Shown piece after piece: positions 9,163 through 20,690 of a stretch of 64,000 nucleotides of DNA. Below the pieces are notes generated by a model that was not told the DNA's origin, searched no databases, and worked only from the letters and a program-made list of their open reading frames with translations. A program made the position numbers and the translations under genes. This stretch comes from Halovivax cerinus (GTDB taxonomy: Archaea > Halobacteriota > Halobacteria > Halobacteriales > Natrialbaceae), in the NCBI RefSeq assembly GCF_024498195.1, contig NZ_CP101824.1:1922001-1986000 (forward strand), read 5' to 3'. Within the stretch, counting starts at the first letter, position 1; each line of letters opens with the position of its first letter.

Positions 9163-10995
9163 ATGGCGAGTCAACAACAACGAGAGGCGAAGGTGTACGT
9201 AAACGGGTCGCTGGTGGGCACCCACCCGGACCCGCACGAACTGGCCGACCAGATCCGCGAGGCGCGTCGCGTCGGCGACGTTTCCGAGATGGTCAACGTC
9301 TCGGTGAAAGACCGCACGCGCGAAGTCATCGTCAACGCCGACGCGGGTCGGGCCCGCCGGCCGCTGATCGTCGTCGACGACGGCGAACCGCGACTCACGG
9401 AATCCGAAGTCGAGGCGGTGCGCAACGGTGACCTGTCCTTCGAGGACCTCGTCGCGCACGGCTCCATCGAGTTCATCGACGCTGAGGAAGAAGAGGACAT
9501 CTTCGTCGCCGTCGACGAGGACGATCTCACCGAGGACCACACACACCTGGAGATCGACCCGCAGTTGATCTTCGGGATCGGTGCGGGGATGATCCCCTAC
9601 CCCGAGCACAACGCGAGCCCGCGCATTACGATGGGCGCGGGGATGGTCAAGCAGTCGCTCGGCCTGCCGAGTGCGAACTACCGCATTCGGCCGGATACGC
9701 GCCAGCACCTGCTACACTACCCGCAGCTCTCGATGGTCAAGACCCAGACCACCGAGCAGATCGGCTTCGACGAACGGCCCGCCGCGCAGAACTTCGTCGT
9801 CGCCGTGATGAGCTACGAGGGCTTCAACATCGAGGACGCCCTCGTCATGAACAAGGCGTCGGTCGAGCGCGCGCTCGCTCGCTCACACTTCTTCCGGACC
9901 TACGAGGGCGAGGAACGGCGCTACCCAGGCGGCCAGGAGGACCGCTTCGAGATTCCCTCACAGGACGTCCGCGGCGCGCGCGGTGAAGACGCGTACACGC
10001 ACTTAGACGAGGACGGACTCGTCAACCCGGAGACGCGCGTCGACGAGAACTCGGTCCTGCTCGGCAAGACCAGTCCGCCGCGGTTCTTAGAGGAACCCGA
10101 CGATATGGGCGGTCTCTCGCCTCAGAAGCGCCGCGAGACGTCGGTGACGATGCGATCGGGCGAATCGGGCGTCGTCGACACGGTCACGCTGATGGAGGGC
10201 GAGGACGGCTCGAAGCTCTCGAAGGTCTCCGTGCGCGACGAGCGCATCCCAGAACTCGGCGACAAGTTCGCGTCACGACACGGCCAGAAGGGCGTCGTCG
10301 GTCACCTGGCGCCGCAGGAGGACATGCCGTTCACCGAAGAGGGCGTCGTGCCCGACCTCGTCGTCAACCCGCACGCGCTTCCCTCGCGGATGACCGTGGG
10401 CCACATTCTCGAGATGATCGGCGGCAAACTCGGTTCGATGGAGGGTCGCCGCGTCGACGGCACCGCGTTCCTCGGCGAGGACGAGGACGAGCTTCGCGAG
10501 GGTCTGGCTGATGCCGGGTTCAACTCAGCCGGCAAAGAGGTCATGTACTCGGGCGTGACGGGCGAGAAGATCGAGGCCGAGATCTTCGTCGGCGTGATCT
10601 TCTACCAGAAGCTCTACCACATGGTCTCGAACAAGCTGCACGCCCGCTCGCGCGGGCCGGTGCAGGTGCTCACGAGACAGCCGACCGAGGGGCGCGCCCG
10701 CGAGGGCGGGCTACGAATCGGGGAGATGGAGCGCGACGTCTTCATCGGCCACGGCGCGGCGCTCACCTTGAAGGAACGCCTGCTAGACGAGTCAGACCGC
10801 GAGTTCATCAACGTCTGTGGCAACTGCGGGATGAGCGCGGTCGAGAACGTCGAGCAACGCCGGGTCTACTGTCCGAACTGCGGCGAGGAGACCGACATCC
10901 ACGAGATCGAGATGAGCTACGCCTTCAAGCTCCTCTTAGACGAGATGAAGGCGCTCGGTATCGCCCCGCGACTGGAACTAGAGGACGCCGTCTAA
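9163..10995 (+). CDS. rpoB1: DNA-directed RNA polymerase subunit B'
   Basis: A 610-residue C-terminal half of the second-largest subunit, carrying the hybrid-binding domain, wall, anchor and clamp parts. The conserved block [12 protein letters not shown] and the C-terminal zinc site (CGNCG then CPNCG) are visible. It forms the active-centre cleft with A' and A''. The A' gene starts 1 bp after its stop. Confidence 0.97.
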   Translation: MASQQQREAKVYVNGSLVGTHPDPHELADQIREARRVGDVSEMVNVSVKDRTREVIVNADAGRARRPLIVVDDGEPRLTESEVEAVRNGDLSFEDLVAHGSIEFIDAEEEEDIFVAVDEDDLTEDHTHLEIDPQLIFGIGAGMIPYPEHNASPRITMGAGMVKQSLGLPSANYRIRPDTRQHLLHYPQLSMVKTQTTEQIGFDERPAAQNFVVAVMSYEGFNIEDALVMNKASVERALARSHFFRTYEGEERRYPGGQEDRFEIPSQDVRGARGEDAYTHLDEDGLVNPETRVDENSVLLGKTSPPRFLEEPDDMGGLSPQKRRETSVTMRSGESGVVDTVTLMEGEDGSKLSKVSVRDERIPELGDKFASRHGQKGVVGHLAPQEDMPFTEEGVVPDLVVNPHALPSRMTVGHILEMIGGKLGSMEGRRVDGTAFLGEDEDELREGLADAGFNSAGKEVMYSGVTGEKIEAEIFVGVIFYQKLYHMVSNKLHARSRGPVQVLTRQPTEGRAREGGLRIGEMERDVFIGHGAALTLKERLLDESDREFINVCGNCGMSAVENVEQRRVYCPNCGEETDIHEIEMSYAFKLLLDEMKALGIAPRLELEDAV

Positions 10996-10996
10996 G

Positions 10997-13954
10997 ATGA
11001 GACAGAGCACACCAAAAGACATCGGATCGATCGACTTCGGGCTCATGGAGCCCGAGGAGTACCGTGACATGAGCGCGACGAAGATCATCACCGCCGACAC
11101 CTACGACGACGACGGGTTCCCCATCGACATGGGCCTCATGGACCCCCGCCTCGGCGTGATCGACCCCGGACTCGAGTGTAAGACCTGCGGGAAGCACTCC
11201 GGGTCGTGTAACGGCCACTTCGGGCACATCGAACTGGCCGCACCGGTGATCCACGTCGGCTTCACCAAACTCATCAGGCGCCTACTGCGTGGCACCTGTC
11301 GCAGCTGTTCACGTCTGCTGCTCACCGAGGACGAACGCGACGAGTTCCGCGACCAGATCGACGAGTCGCGCAAACTCGGTCGGGACCTAAACGACGTGAC
11401 GAAAGCCGCGATCCGGCAGGCGCGAAAGAAGGATCGCTGTCCGTTCTGCGGCGAGATCCAGTACGACATCGAACACGAGAAGCCGACGACCTACTACGAG
11501 GTCCAGGAGGTTCTCACGAGCGAGTACTCTCAGCGCATCGCGGGCGCGATGCAGGGTGACGAGGAGGAAGGCATCGAGCGCACGACGCCGGACGAACTCG
11601 CCGAGAAGACCGAGATCGACCTCACACGGATCAACGAGATCCTCTCGGGTTCGTTCCGTCCGCGCGAAGAACAGCGCGAGGCGATCGAGAAGGCGTTGAG
11701 CATCGACCTCACCGACGAGGACACGAACAAGCTGATGCCGAGCGACATCCGTGACTGGTTCGAAGCCATCCCGGACGAGGACATCGAGGTGCTCGGCATC
11801 GACGCAGAGCGCTCACGACCGGAGTGGATGATCCTCACCGTGTTGCCGGTACCGCCGGTGACCGCGCGACCGTCGATCACGCTCGACAACGGCCAGCGCT
11901 CGGAGGACGACCTCACCCACAAGCTGGTCGACATCATCCGCATCAACCAGCGGTTCATGGAGAACCGCGAGGCGGGTGCGCCACAGCTGATCATCGAGGA
12001 CCTCTGGGAGCTCCTGCAGTACCACGTCACCACGTTCATGGACAACGAGATCAGCGGGACGCCGCCGGCCCGACACCGGTCCGGGCGCCCGCTAAAGACG
12101 CTCTCCCAGCGCCTGAAGGGTAAGGAAGGGCGCTTCCGCGGTAGCCTGTCCGGAAAGCGGGTGAACTTCTCCGCCCGAACCGTCATCTCGCCGGACCCGA
12201 CGCTCTCGCTCAACGAGGTTGGCGTGCCCGACCGAGTCGCCACGGAGATGACCCAGACGATGCTCGTCACCGAGCGCAACGTCGAGGAGGCGCGTCGCTA
12301 CGTCGCGAACGGGCCGAACACGCACCCCGGCGCGAACTACGTCCGCCGCCCCGACGGGCGGCGACTGAAGGTGACCGAGAAGAACGCCGAGGCGCTGGCC
12401 GGGATGACCGAGCAGGCCGACGAGGAGGGCGTTCAAACTGTGGGCCCCGGCTGGGAGGTCAACCGCCATCTCGTCGACGGCGACATCATCATCTTCAACC
12501 GCCAGCCATCGCTCCACCGGATGTCCATCATGGCCCACGAGGTCGTGGTCATGCCGTACAAGACGTTCCGACTGAACACCGTCGTCTGTCCGCCGTACAA
12601 CGCCGACTTCGACGGCGACGAGATGAACATGCACGCCTTACAGAACGAGGAGGCCCGTGCGGAGGCCCGCGTCCTCATGCGCGTCCAGGAGCAGATCCTC
12701 TCGCCCCGCTTCGGTGAGAACATCATCGGCGCCATCCAGGACCACATCTCTGGAACCTACCTGCTGACCCACGACAACCCGCACTTCAACGAGACGCAGG
12801 CACTCGACCTCCTGCGGGCGACCCGGGTCGACGAACTGCCCGAGCCCGACGGCGTCGACGAGGACGGGGTCGAGTACTGGACCGGCCACACCGTGTTCTC
12901 GGAGCTGTTGCCGGACGACCTGACCGTCGAGTTCACCGGGACCGTCGACGACGTCGTCATCGAGGACGGCCAGCTCGTCTCCGGCACCATCGCCGAGGAC
13001 GAGGTCGGCGGCTTCGGCGGGGAGATCGTCGACACGATCACGAAGGCCTACGGCAACACCCGTGCACGCATCTTCATCAACGAGCTGTCGACGCTCGCCA
13101 TGCGGACGATCATGCACTTTGGCTTCTCGATCGGGATCGACGACGAGACGATCGAACCCGAAGCGCGCGAGCAGATCGACGAGACGATCGACGAGGCCTA
13201 CGAGCACGTCCAGGAGCTGATCGAGGCCTACGACAACGGCGAGCTCGAGAGCCTGCCTGGACGCACCGTCGACGAGACGCTCGAGATGAAGATCATGCAG
13301 GCGCTCTCGCGTGCGCGTGACAACGCCGGGACGATCGCGGAGGAGCACTTCGAGTCGGACAACCCGGCAGTCGTCATGGCCGAATCCGGCGCCCGCGGAT
13401 CGATGCTCAACCTCACCCAGATGGCGGGATCGGTCGGCCAGCAGGCGGTTCGCGGCGAGCGCATCAACCGCGGCTACGAGGACCGAACGCTGAGTCACTA
13501 CAAGCCAAACGACCTCTCCGCGGAAGCCCACGGGTTCGTCGAGAACTCCTACACGGCCGGACTCACGCCGCGTGAGTTCTTCTTCCACGCGATGGGTGGT
13601 CGCGAGGGGCTGGTCGACACGGCAGTTCGAACCTCGAAGTCCGGCTACCTGCAGCGTCGTCTCATCAACGCGCTCTCGGAACTCGAAGCGCAGTACGACG
13701 GTACCGTCCGGGACACCTCCGACACCATCGTCCAGTTCGAGTTCGGCGAGGACGGCACCTCCCCGGTCAAGGTCTCCTCCGGCGACGACTTCGACATCGA
13801 CGTCGAGACGATCGCCGATCGCGTCATCGAGTCCGAGTTCGAAGACGAGGCCGAGAAGTCGCAGTTCCTCGGAAGCGAGCCGCGACAGACGAACCTCTCC
13901 GAACACGCGGACGATCGACTCGTCGAGAACGCGGGGGTGAGCTCCGATGACTAG
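10997..13954 (+). CDS. rpoA1: DNA-directed RNA polymerase subunit A'
   Basis: A 985-residue N-terminal two thirds of the largest subunit. The catalytic magnesium site NADFDGDEM is at residues 535-543 (D537, D539, D541). The N-terminal clamp zinc site uses C61, C64, C71 and H74, with a second CxxC pair further on. No intein is present. The end overlaps rpoA'' by 8 bp, as usual for the split archaeal largest subunit. Long frames on the opposite strand here are GC-driven shadows. Confidence 0.98.
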   Translation: MRQSTPKDIGSIDFGLMEPEEYRDMSATKIITADTYDDDGFPIDMGLMDPRLGVIDPGLECKTCGKHSGSCNGHFGHIELAAPVIHVGFTKLIRRLLRGTCRSCSRLLLTEDERDEFRDQIDESRKLGRDLNDVTKAAIRQARKKDRCPFCGEIQYDIEHEKPTTYYEVQEVLTSEYSQRIAGAMQGDEEEGIERTTPDELAEKTEIDLTRINEILSGSFRPREEQREAIEKALSIDLTDEDTNKLMPSDIRDWFEAIPDEDIEVLGIDAERSRPEWMILTVLPVPPVTARPSITLDNGQRSEDDLTHKLVDIIRINQRFMENREAGAPQLIIEDLWELLQYHVTTFMDNEISGTPPARHRSGRPLKTLSQRLKGKEGRFRGSLSGKRVNFSARTVISPDPTLSLNEVGVPDRVATEMTQTMLVTERNVEEARRYVANGPNTHPGANYVRRPDGRRLKVTEKNAEALAGMTEQADEEGVQTVGPGWEVNRHLVDGDIIIFNRQPSLHRMSIMAHEVVVMPYKTFRLNTVVCPPYNADFDGDEMNMHALQNEEARAEARVLMRVQEQILSPRFGENIIGAIQDHISGTYLLTHDNPHFNETQALDLLRATRVDELPEPDGVDEDGVEYWTGHTVFSELLPDDLTVEFTGTVDDVVIEDGQLVSGTIAEDEVGGFGGEIVDTITKAYGNTRARIFINELSTLAMRTIMHFGFSIGIDDETIEPEAREQIDETIDEAYEHVQELIEAYDNGELESLPGRTVDETLEMKIMQALSRARDNAGTIAEEHFESDNPAVVMAESGARGSMLNLTQMAGSVGQQAVRGERINRGYEDRTLSHYKPNDLSAEAHGFVENSYTAGLTPREFFFHAMGGREGLVDTAVRTSKSGYLQRRLINALSELEAQYDGTVRDTSDTIVQFEFGEDGTSPVKVSSGDDFDIDVETIADRVIESEFEDEAEKSQFLGSEPRQTNLSEHADDRLVENAGVSSDD

Positions 13955-15149
13955 CGCGAGCGCGCTCGGGCTCGACGACGACGTCGAAGCCGTCGTCGAA
14001 GATACGGCGCTTCCGCCGCGACTCAAAGAACGCGTCTACGAGACGTTGGCCGACCGCGACGGTGTGACCGTCGAACAGGCCGACGAGGTCGCACGTGCCG
14101 TCGAGAACCGGTACCTGGACACGCGGGTCGACCCGCTCGATCCGGTCGGAACGGTCTCGGCGCAGTCGATCGGCGAACCGGGAACCCAGCTGACGATGAA
14201 CACGTTCCACTACGCGGGCGTCGCGGAGATCGACGTCACGCAGGGACTGCCGCGACTCATCGAACTGGTCGACGCCCGGAAGACGCCTGATACGCCGATG
14301 ATGACGGTCCACTTAGAAGAGGAGTACGCTACCGAACGCGAGATGGCCCACGAGGTCGTCTGGAACTTAGAGGCGACGAAGATCCTCGCGCTGGGCGACG
14401 TCTCGACCAACGTCGCCGACATGCGCGTCGTCATCTCGCTCAACGCCGATACGTTACAAGAGCGGATGATCACGGCCGAGGAGGTCGCCGAGATCATCGA
14501 AGACCAGCTCGGCGTGAAGACGGTCCAGAACGGGACGACCGTCGAGTTCGGCCCGGAAGAACCGTCCTACCGGGATCTCCTCCAGCTCGTCGAGGAGCTG
14601 CGCGACATCACGTTCAAGGGGATCGAGGACATCTCGCGGGTCGTCATCCGCCGTGAAGAGATGGACGAGTCGCCGTTCGACGCGGACGAGGAGTTCGTCC
14701 TCTACACCGAGGGGTCGGCCTTCGGCGACGCGCTCGCGATCGAGGGTGTCGACGCGACGCGGACCACGTGTAACAACATCCACGAGATTCACCGCAACCT
14801 CGGCATCGAGGCCGCTCGCGAGACCATCATCGAGGAGACCCACAACACGCTGGCCGAGCAGGGTCTCGACGACGTCAACGTCCGCCACCTGATGCTGGTC
14901 GCGGACATCATGACCAACGAGGGAACGATCGAATCCATCGGTCGTCACGGCATCTCCGGTGCGAAAGACTCTGTGCTGGCACGGGCCGCCTTCGAGGTGA
15001 CGGTCAACCACCTGCTCAACGCCGCGATCCACGGCGAGGTCGACAAACTACAGGGCGTCACCGAGAACGTTATCGTCGGCAAGCCGATCAAACTCGGGAC
15101 CGGCGACGTCGACCTCCGGATGGGGTCGTCGAAGAGCCGCTCCGACTGA
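13947..15149 (+). CDS. rpoA2: DNA-directed RNA polymerase subunit A''
   Basis: A 400-residue C-terminal third of the largest subunit, with the trigger-loop region around [17 protein letters not shown] and the C-terminal clamp and jaw. The ATG lies inside the end of rpoA', giving an 8-bp overlap and tight coupling; its final TGA overlaps the nusA start (TGATG). Confidence 0.97.
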   Translation: MTSASALGLDDDVEAVVEDTALPPRLKERVYETLADRDGVTVEQADEVARAVENRYLDTRVDPLDPVGTVSAQSIGEPGTQLTMNTFHYAGVAEIDVTQGLPRLIELVDARKTPDTPMMTVHLEEEYATEREMAHEVVWNLEATKILALGDVSTNVADMRVVISLNADTLQERMITAEEVAEIIEDQLGVKTVQNGTTVEFGPEEPSYRDLLQLVEELRDITFKGIEDISRVVIRREEMDESPFDADEEFVLYTEGSAFGDALAIEGVDATRTTCNNIHEIHRNLGIEAARETIIEETHNTLAEQGLDDVNVRHLMLVADIMTNEGTIESIGRHGISGAKDSVLARAAFEVTVNHLLNAAIHGEVDKLQGVTENVIVGKPIKLGTGDVDLRMGSSKSRSD

Positions 15150-15568
15150 TGGACCTGACGCTCGACGACGAGGCGCGCCGGTATCTCGCCCTCTTCGAGG
15201 ACGTGACCGGCGCTCCGGGTCGGGACTGTATTCACATCGACGATCGGCTGGTAATCGTCGTCGCGCGCGGTCACATCGCGGAGGCGATCGGCCGTGGCGG
15301 CGAGACGGTCGAACGGTTCGAAGATCGCGTCGACGTGCCGGTCAGACTCGTCGAGTACGCCGACGACCCGGCCGACTTCGTCGCCAACGCGCTCGCGCCC
15401 GCCGCAGTGTACAACGTTACGATGAGCGAAAACGATGGGACGGTGGCGTACGTCGAGGTGGCGGACGAAGACCGCGGCGTGGCGATCGGGCGGGACGGTC
15501 GGACGATCGAGACCGCACGGATGCTGGCCGCCCGTCACTTCGACATCGACGACGTCCAGTTGACGTGA
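15149..15568 (+). CDS. nusA: NusA-like transcription termination/antitermination factor
   Basis: A 139-residue protein consisting of two KH domains, the archaeal form of NusA lacking the bacterial N-terminal polymerase-binding and S1 domains. The GXXG-type loops are in AIGRGGETV (first KH) and AIGRDGRTI (second KH). It is coupled to rpoA'' by a 1-bp overlap and is the standard next gene in this operon. It is expected to bind nascent RNA. Confidence 0.95.
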   Translation: MDLTLDDEARRYLALFEDVTGAPGRDCIHIDDRLVIVVARGHIAEAIGRGGETVERFEDRVDVPVRLVEYADDPADFVANALAPAAVYNVTMSENDGTVAYVEVADEDRGVAIGRDGRTIETARMLAARHFDIDDVQLT

Positions 15569-15808
15569 CCGGGTCGGTCGCGTATCCGTCCGACCGTTTT
15601 CGGACGCTTTCAATCAGGGTACCGCGGGTGCTGACTTCTTTCTCTCTCACTCTCTCTGCTTCGTGGTGACAATTCGCACGTCCTGGTCGACACGTTCCGT
15701 TCGAACAGGTCCGGTCGGATGAGAATGCTTATGGGGACGAACACGGCATTCACGTGATAGATACGTGCCGCTCGATCGGCGTCGACGATCGATTTCCCCT
15801 CCAGAATC

Positions 15809-16669
15809 ATGGCCTTACGCACCGTCCTCCTCGTAACCGTCCTCCTCGTCTCGCTCGGGTTCGTCGGGACGTGTGCGGTCTGTCTCGACCGCTCTCGCGT
15901 CCGACACACCGTGGGTACCGTTCGGCCCCGACTCCGCGACATCGCTCCGTACGTCGGCGTCGCGGCCGGCTTTCTCCTCCTGAAGTTCCTCTTCTCGGAG
16001 CACCTGGTCCGTCTCTCGATGTGGATCGGCTGGGACGTGACTGACGACATTTACGCACTCGAAGGTGCGTTCGTCGCGTCCCTCCAGTCGGTCGTTCCCG
16101 AGGCGATGATCGAACCGGCGTCGATCCTCTATATGTTCGGCTTTCCGTACCTGCTCGCGACGGCGCCGATACTCTACGCGACCCTCCCCTCGCTTCGTCG
16201 ACTCAAGGAACTGCTGATCGCATACCTGCTCAACTACGTCGTCGGCGGCATGCTCATGTACACGCTGTTCGTCGCGTACGGACCGCGAAATTACCTCGAT
16301 TCTGTACAGGGACTCATGTACGACTTCTACCCCGAGACGCAGGAACTGACCGCGGCTATCGCGGACAACACGAACGTCTTCCCGTCGCTCCACACGTCGC
16401 TTTCGGTCGTCGTTCTGCTGTTCGCGTGGCGGACCCGCAAACAGTTCCCCCGGTGGTCCGTCCTCTCTTCTCTCGTCGCCAGCGGCGTCGTCTTCTCGAC
16501 GATGTACCTGGGGATTCACTGGGTGATCGACGTCGTCGCGGGGATCGTCCTCGCGCTCTGGAGCGTCGTCACGGCGGAGCGGGTCGTCGATCGGGTCGAA
16601 GGCGACCGGAAGCGCCGGACGACGGATCGGGACGTCGCCATCGGCTCCGACGTCGACGTGGGCGATTGA
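15809..16669 (+). CDS. PAP2-family membrane phosphatase / inositol-phosphorylceramide synthase-like
   Basis: A 286-residue protein with about six transmembrane helices and the second half of the PAP2 phosphatase signature: PSLHTS with H195, and GIHWVIDV with H237 and D241. Such enzymes remove or transfer phosphate on lipid head groups at the membrane face. The first lysine/arginine motif is weak, closer to the inositolphosphotransferase-like PAP2 subgroup. It lies between nusA and rps12, with a TATA-like GCTTATG about 80 bp upstream, so it may be an independently transcribed insertion into the operon. The substrate is unknown. Confidence 0.85.
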   Translation: MALRTVLLVTVLLVSLGFVGTCAVCLDRSRVRHTVGTVRPRLRDIAPYVGVAAGFLLLKFLFSEHLVRLSMWIGWDVTDDIYALEGAFVASLQSVVPEAMIEPASILYMFGFPYLLATAPILYATLPSLRRLKELLIAYLLNYVVGGMLMYTLFVAYGPRNYLDSVQGLMYDFYPETQELTAAIADNTNVFPSLHTSLSVVVLLFAWRTRKQFPRWSVLSSLVASGVVFSTMYLGIHWVIDVVAGIVLALWSVVTAERVVDRVEGDRKRRTTDRDVAIGSDVDVGD

Positions 16670-16842
16670 CCGCCGGTCGAGCGCGAGTCGCGTCTTCCAA
16701 CGCGGCCCACGCCGCGAGGACTCCGCTCCGCGTCCGAAACGCCACGAGATCCCTTCATCGACCCCCGTCGAGCGCTCTCGTCGTCTCGTTTCCGATCCAA
16801 AAGGGGACGCTTAAGTGCGTTCGTCGGATAACGACGGGTACT

Positions 16843-17271
16843 ATGGCAAACGGCAAATACGCCGCGCGGAAGCTGAAGAAGGACCGCCAGACACAGCGGT
16901 GGTCCGACTCGGACTACGCGCGACGCGCTCGTGGCCTTCGCGAGAAGTCGGACCCGCTCGAGGGTGCGCCGCAGGCCCGCGGCATCGTCTTAGAGAAGAT
17001 CGGCATCGAGGCGAAACAGCCCAACTCGGCCATCCGAAAGTGTGTCCGGGTCCAGCTCATCAAGAACGGCAAGCAGGTCTCGGCGTTCTGTCCCGGCGAC
17101 GGCGCGATCAGCTTCATCGACGAGCACGACGAGGTCACCATCGCCGGCATCGGTGGGGCGAAGGGTCGTGCGATGGGTGACATCTCCGGTGTCAACTACA
17201 AGGTCGAGAAGGTAAACGGTGTCTCGCTCATCGAACTGGTCCGCGGGAACGCGGAGAAACCGGTGCGATAA
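16843..17271 (+). CDS. rps12: 30S ribosomal protein S12 (uS12)
   Basis: A 142-residue uS12, the decoding-centre protein; the conserved block [15 protein letters not shown] is present. The start at 16843 gives the family N-terminus [16 protein letters not shown]-like GCTTAAGTGC lies about 30 bp upstream, so the ribosomal part of the cluster probably has its own, nearly leaderless promoter. Confidence 0.97.
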   Translation: MANGKYAARKLKKDRQTQRWSDSDYARRARGLREKSDPLEGAPQARGIVLEKIGIEAKQPNSAIRKCVRVQLIKNGKQVSAFCPGDGAISFIDEHDEVTIAGIGGAKGRAMGDISGVNYKVEKVNGVSLIELVRGNAEKPVR

Positions 17272-17273
17272 CC

Positions 17274-17888
17274 ATGAGCGCCGACGACCAACCCGAACCC
17301 GACGCACCCGCTGGCGGCGAGGAATCGGACCTCTCCGCGAAGCTCTTCGGCCGCTGGGAGATCGCCGAGATCGAGTACAACGACCCCTCGACCAAGCGTT
17401 ACATCTCCGTGACGCCCGTGGCCCACACCGCGGGTCGCCACGCCTCGAAGCAGTTCCAGAAGTCAGAGATCTCCATCGTCGAGCGATTCATCAATCGCCT
17501 GATGCAGACCGAGGAGAATACCGGCAAGAAACAGCAGACGCTCAACCTCGTCCGCGAGGCGTTCGAACTGATCTACGAGCGTACCGACGAGAACCCGATC
17601 CAGATCCTCGTCACCGCCGTGGAGAACGCCGCGCCGCGCGAGGAGACGGTTCGCCTGAAGTACGGCGGCATCTCGGTCCCGAAGGCAGTCGACGTCGCCC
17701 CCCAGCGCCGCGTCGACCAGGCCCTGAAGTTCCTGGCCGAGGGCGTCCAGAGCGCCTCGTTCAAGTCGCCCACCTCTGCCGAGGAGGCCATCGCGAACCA
17801 GCTCGTCGGCGCCGCCGAGGGCGACGTCGGCACCTACGCCGTCGGACAGAAAGAGGAGAAAGAGCGCGTCGCTGCCGCCGCGAGATAA
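17274..17888 (+). CDS. rps7: 30S ribosomal protein S7 (uS7)
   Basis: A 204-residue uS7, which organises the head of the small subunit by binding 16S rRNA. It begins 2 bp after rps12 and has the acidic N-terminal extension common in haloarchaeal ribosomal proteins. Sequences such as ERFINRLMQTEENTGKK are typical. It closes the cluster; EF-2, often nearby in archaea, lies about 11 kb away here. Confidence 0.96.
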   Translation: MSADDQPEPDAPAGGEESDLSAKLFGRWEIAEIEYNDPSTKRYISVTPVAHTAGRHASKQFQKSEISIVERFINRLMQTEENTGKKQQTLNLVREAFELIYERTDENPIQILVTAVENAAPREETVRLKYGGISVPKAVDVAPQRRVDQALKFLAEGVQSASFKSPTSAEEAIANQLVGAAEGDVGTYAVGQKEEKERVAAAAR

Positions 17889-17966
17889 CGTACGCTTCGC
17901 GATTTTCTGTCGTATTCCTTCGACCGCGACGAGGAGAGCGATCGCCGACGGCGTGGACCGTATCGC

Positions 17967-18980
17967 TCAGTCCGACTGCTCTGCGAGCCGGGCGTACGCG
18001 TCCCATGACGGGTCTACGTGCGGATGCTCGAGTCGGTCGCCGTCGACCATCACGCCCGTCCCGTCCTCGACGCGGCCGATCTCGGCCACCGGCGTTCCCC
18101 GGTCCGTGAGCGCGTCTCGGACGGCGTCCACACCGTCCGGCTCGACGGCGATCACGAGTGAGCCACAACTGGTCGCCGCCCAGGGGTCGATCTCCAGGTG
18201 GTGACAGACCGCGGCGACGCCGGGGCGCATCGGGACGGCCTCGCGTTCGACCGAGAAGCGAGCATTTGCGCCGTCGGCCATCTCGTTCAACGCGCCGGCG
18301 AGGCCACCTTCGGTGACGTCGTGCATGGCTCGCACGGGGCCCGCCGCGGCAGCGGTGAGGGCGTCACGGACGCTGAATACCTCTTCGAGGCGATTCTGGG
18401 CCGCTGCGACGGTCTCGGCCGGGAGATCGAGTTGTTCTGGAAAGCACGTACTCAGGAGTCCGACCGCCTCCGCGGCGGGTCCCGACGTCAACAGGAGTCT
18501 GTCTCCCGCTCGCGCACCGTCCGGGCGGACGATATCGTCGTGATCGCCGACCCCCATCGCCGTCGCCGCGCCAATCCACGGGTAGGAGACGTCGCCGTAT
18601 CGTGCGGTGTGGCCGGTCACGACCGACACGCCGAGGTCGACGCACTCGGCGTGGATTTCCTCCCACACGGTCGCGAACGAGTCGTCGGTCATCGACGCCG
18701 GCAGGGTGAAACAGATCGAGAGGTGCGTCGGCGGGACGCCGCTTACCGCGACGTCCGCGAGGACGACGTCGAGCGCGAACCGGGCCGCCCGCTCGTAACC
18801 GAGATCGGGCAGGATCGAGAGCGGGTCGGTCGCGGTCACGAGCGCCCGGCCGTCGACGTCGACGACGCCGAAGTCGACGCCGTGTGCCGGTCCGAGAGCG
18901 ACGTCTGTTCGGTCGGCGCCGAGGTTCGACGCGATGTAACGCTCGAAGAACGGTCGGTCGATCTTTCCGAGGTCGGACAC
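17967..18980 (-). CDS. AIR synthase-related protein (HypE/ThiL/PurM fold)
   Basis: A 337-residue protein of the PurM/HypE/ThiL/SelD ATP-binding superfamily. The N-terminal half has TDPLSILPDLGYERAA and an adenylate-type segment DVAVSGVPP; the C-terminal half has HDVTEGGLAGALNEMA, which is closest to HypE-like members. No hyp genes are near, so a hydrogenase role is not supported. The stop converges on rps7 with a 78-bp gap. Its precise reaction is unknown. Confidence 0.85.
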   Translation of the reverse strand: MSDLGKIDRPFFERYIASNLGADRTDVALGPAHGVDFGVVDVDGRALVTATDPLSILPDLGYERAARFALDVVLADVAVSGVPPTHLSICFTLPASMTDDSFATVWEEIHAECVDLGVSVVTGHTARYGDVSYPWIGAATAMGVGDHDDIVRPDGARAGDRLLLTSGPAAEAVGLLSTCFPEQLDLPAETVAAAQNRLEEVFSVRDALTAAAAGPVRAMHDVTEGGLAGALNEMADGANARFSVEREAVPMRPGVAAVCHHLEIDPWAATSCGSLVIAVEPDGVDAVRDALTDRGTPVAEIGRVEDGTGVMVDGDRLEHPHVDPSWDAYARLAEQSD

Positions 18981-19399
18981 GACTGGGACGTCGGCTACCG
19001 TCGGCTTAGCGATGGGGGTTTCCGCCGCCTCGATGTGAGGCCCCGGCGGCGCCGTTCGGCGTGGCGAATCTAACCCGGACGAGCGGTCGCAGCCGGGTGA
19101 ACCGGCTCAGGGGTTCGGACCGACGATCGTCACGACGATGCCCGGAATATGCAGTACCGGACGGGAAGTCAGGCAACGTCGGCACCGAGGCAGTCGTTCG
19201 GTGTCATCCTGGCCGTGTTGTTCTCGTGCGACCATCGGACCGTCGTCGCGTTCGTCGCCTGCTCCTTCGCCGTTCGGATCGTCTGTATCTTCACCTTTCG
19301 TATCGGCAGACGCGGATGCGGTACCGGTCTCGGGTTCGTCCCGTCGTGCGTCGAGTGGTGGCCGGCCCTGCCAGTTCGACCGCCCCGGAGCGCCCCAAT

Positions 19400-19406
19400 C
19401 TATACG
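19400..19406 (+). promoter_or_regulatory. TATA box of the FMN oxidoreductase gene
   Basis: CTATACG lies 25-31 bp before the ATG at 19431, consistent with a leaderless transcript. The rest of the 450-bp gap (18981-19399) holds no gene I can support; an acidic open frame on the minus strand there has no start and was rejected. Confidence 0.5.
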
Positions 19407-19430
19407 TCGTATTCGACCGAACCTGGCGGT

Positions 19431-20648
19431 ATGTCCGACGACGGGCCCTCGTACGGCCGGGAGCGATTGATCGAAGTCTATACCCAGGGGATGCTGGCCG
19501 ACGAACGGCCTTCGATCCCGCCGCGCTTCGACGATCTGGAGGCGGCCGCCCGCGAGGCGCTCGACCCGGACGCCTACGCGTACGTCGCGGGGAGCGCCGG
19601 CGCCGAACGGACCGATGCGGCGAACCGAGCGGCGTTCTCTACCTGGCGGCTCGTCCCCCGAATGCTTCGTGACGTCGCCGATCGCGACCTGACGGTGTCG
19701 CTGTTCGGAACCGAGTACCCGGCGCCGGTCGGCCTGGCGCCGATCGGCGTCCAGTCCATCATACACGACGAGGGCGAACTGGCGTCCGCTCGCGCGGCCG
19801 CCGACCTCGGCCTCCCGTTCGTCTCGAGTTCGGCGGCCTCGGAACCGATGGAGGACGTCGCCGACGCCGTCGGTGACGGCCCGGCCTGGTTTCAGCTCTA
19901 CTGGAGTTCGAACCGGGACCTGACGGCGAGCTTCGTCGATCGAGCCGAGCGCGCGGGCTACGACGCGCTCGTCGTGACCGTCGATACGCCGATCATCAGC
20001 TGGCGCGAGCGAGACGTCGAGCGGGGCTACCTGCCCTTCCTCGACGCGGAGGGCGTCGGGAACTACTTCTCGGACCCCGTTTTCGAGGAACTGCTGGGGC
20101 AGGACCCCGTAGAAAACGTGGGTGCGGCGGTCATGCAGTTCGTCGACGTCTTCGGCGACGCGTCGCTCACCTGGGAGGATCTCGCGTGGCTTCGTGACCT
20201 GACCGACCTGCCGATTATCGTGAAGGGGATCGTCCACCCCGAGGACGCCGAACTGGCCGTCGAATCTGGTGCCGACGGCGTGGTCGTCTCGAACCACGGA
20301 GGCCGGCAGGTCGACAACGCCCTGCCGGCGATCGAAGCGCTCCCCGCTGTGGTCGACCACCTCGAAGCGGTGGGCGACGGCGACGTGCCCGTCTGCTTCG
20401 ACAGGGGCATCCGGCGCGGCGCCGACGCCGTGACCGCGCTGGCGCTCGGTGCCGAGCTGGTCTTCCTCGGACGGCCGTACGTATACGGACTGGCGATCGA
20501 CGGCGAGGACGGCGTCCGCGAGGTCTGCCGGAACTTCCTGGCGGACCTCGATCTGACGATGGGGCTCTCGGGGTGTTCGAGCGTCTCGGAACTCGACCGA
20601 TCGATGCTGGTTCGGAGGGGTGAGGTGCCGTTCGGGGACGGTACCTAG
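19431..20648 (+). CDS. FMN-dependent alpha-hydroxyacid oxidoreductase (lactate 2-monooxygenase-like)
   Basis: A 405-residue TIM-barrel flavoenzyme of the glycolate oxidase / lactate monooxygenase / L-lactate dehydrogenase family. The catalytic block is SNHGGRQ with H289 and R292. The N-terminal YVAGSAGAE supplies the conserved Tyr region. The FMN-phosphate loop, usually DGGxRRG, reads DRGIRRG here. The start is supported by the TATA element 25-31 bp upstream; the open frame further upstream is not coding-like. The last bases of the stop codon begin the 44-bp direct repeat that marks the island edge, and a decayed copy of the gene's 3' end lies 2.1 kb downstream. Confidence 0.88.
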   Translation: MSDDGPSYGRERLIEVYTQGMLADERPSIPPRFDDLEAAAREALDPDAYAYVAGSAGAERTDAANRAAFSTWRLVPRMLRDVADRDLTVSLFGTEYPAPVGLAPIGVQSIIHDEGELASARAAADLGLPFVSSSAASEPMEDVADAVGDGPAWFQLYWSSNRDLTASFVDRAERAGYDALVVTVDTPIISWRERDVERGYLPFLDAEGVGNYFSDPVFEELLGQDPVENVGAAVMQFVDVFGDASLTWEDLAWLRDLTDLPIIVKGIVHPEDAELAVESGADGVVVSNHGGRQVDNALPAIEALPAVVDHLEAVGDGDVPVCFDRGIRRGADAVTALALGAELVFLGRPYVYGLAIDGEDGVREVCRNFLADLDLTMGLSGCSSVSELDRSMLVRRGEVPFGDGT

Positions 20649-20690
20649 TCCGCCGCCGGTCCGTCCCCGTCGACGTACGACCGGGTCGCC
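20647..20690. repeat. Left 44-bp direct repeat of the 7-kb island
   Basis: This 44-bp segment, beginning with the AG of the preceding TAG stop, recurs at 27628-27671 with two mismatches. The right copy is the natural 3' end of the DUF5781-like gene, encoding its last residues [10 protein letters not shown]. The left copy is therefore a detached duplicate, as expected for a site duplicated by integration or by unequal recombination. Confidence 0.85.

Noticed and set aside
12638-14026. 462-codon frame antisense to rpoA'/rpoA''
   Set aside because: It lies wholly opposite conserved polymerase genes and has the composition of a shadow frame.
19107-19400. Open minus-strand frame with an acidic, haloarchaeal-looking composition upstream of the FMN oxidoreductase
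   Set aside because: It continues as an antisense frame through the oxidoreductase gene, has no start near its coding-like part and covers that gene's promoter.
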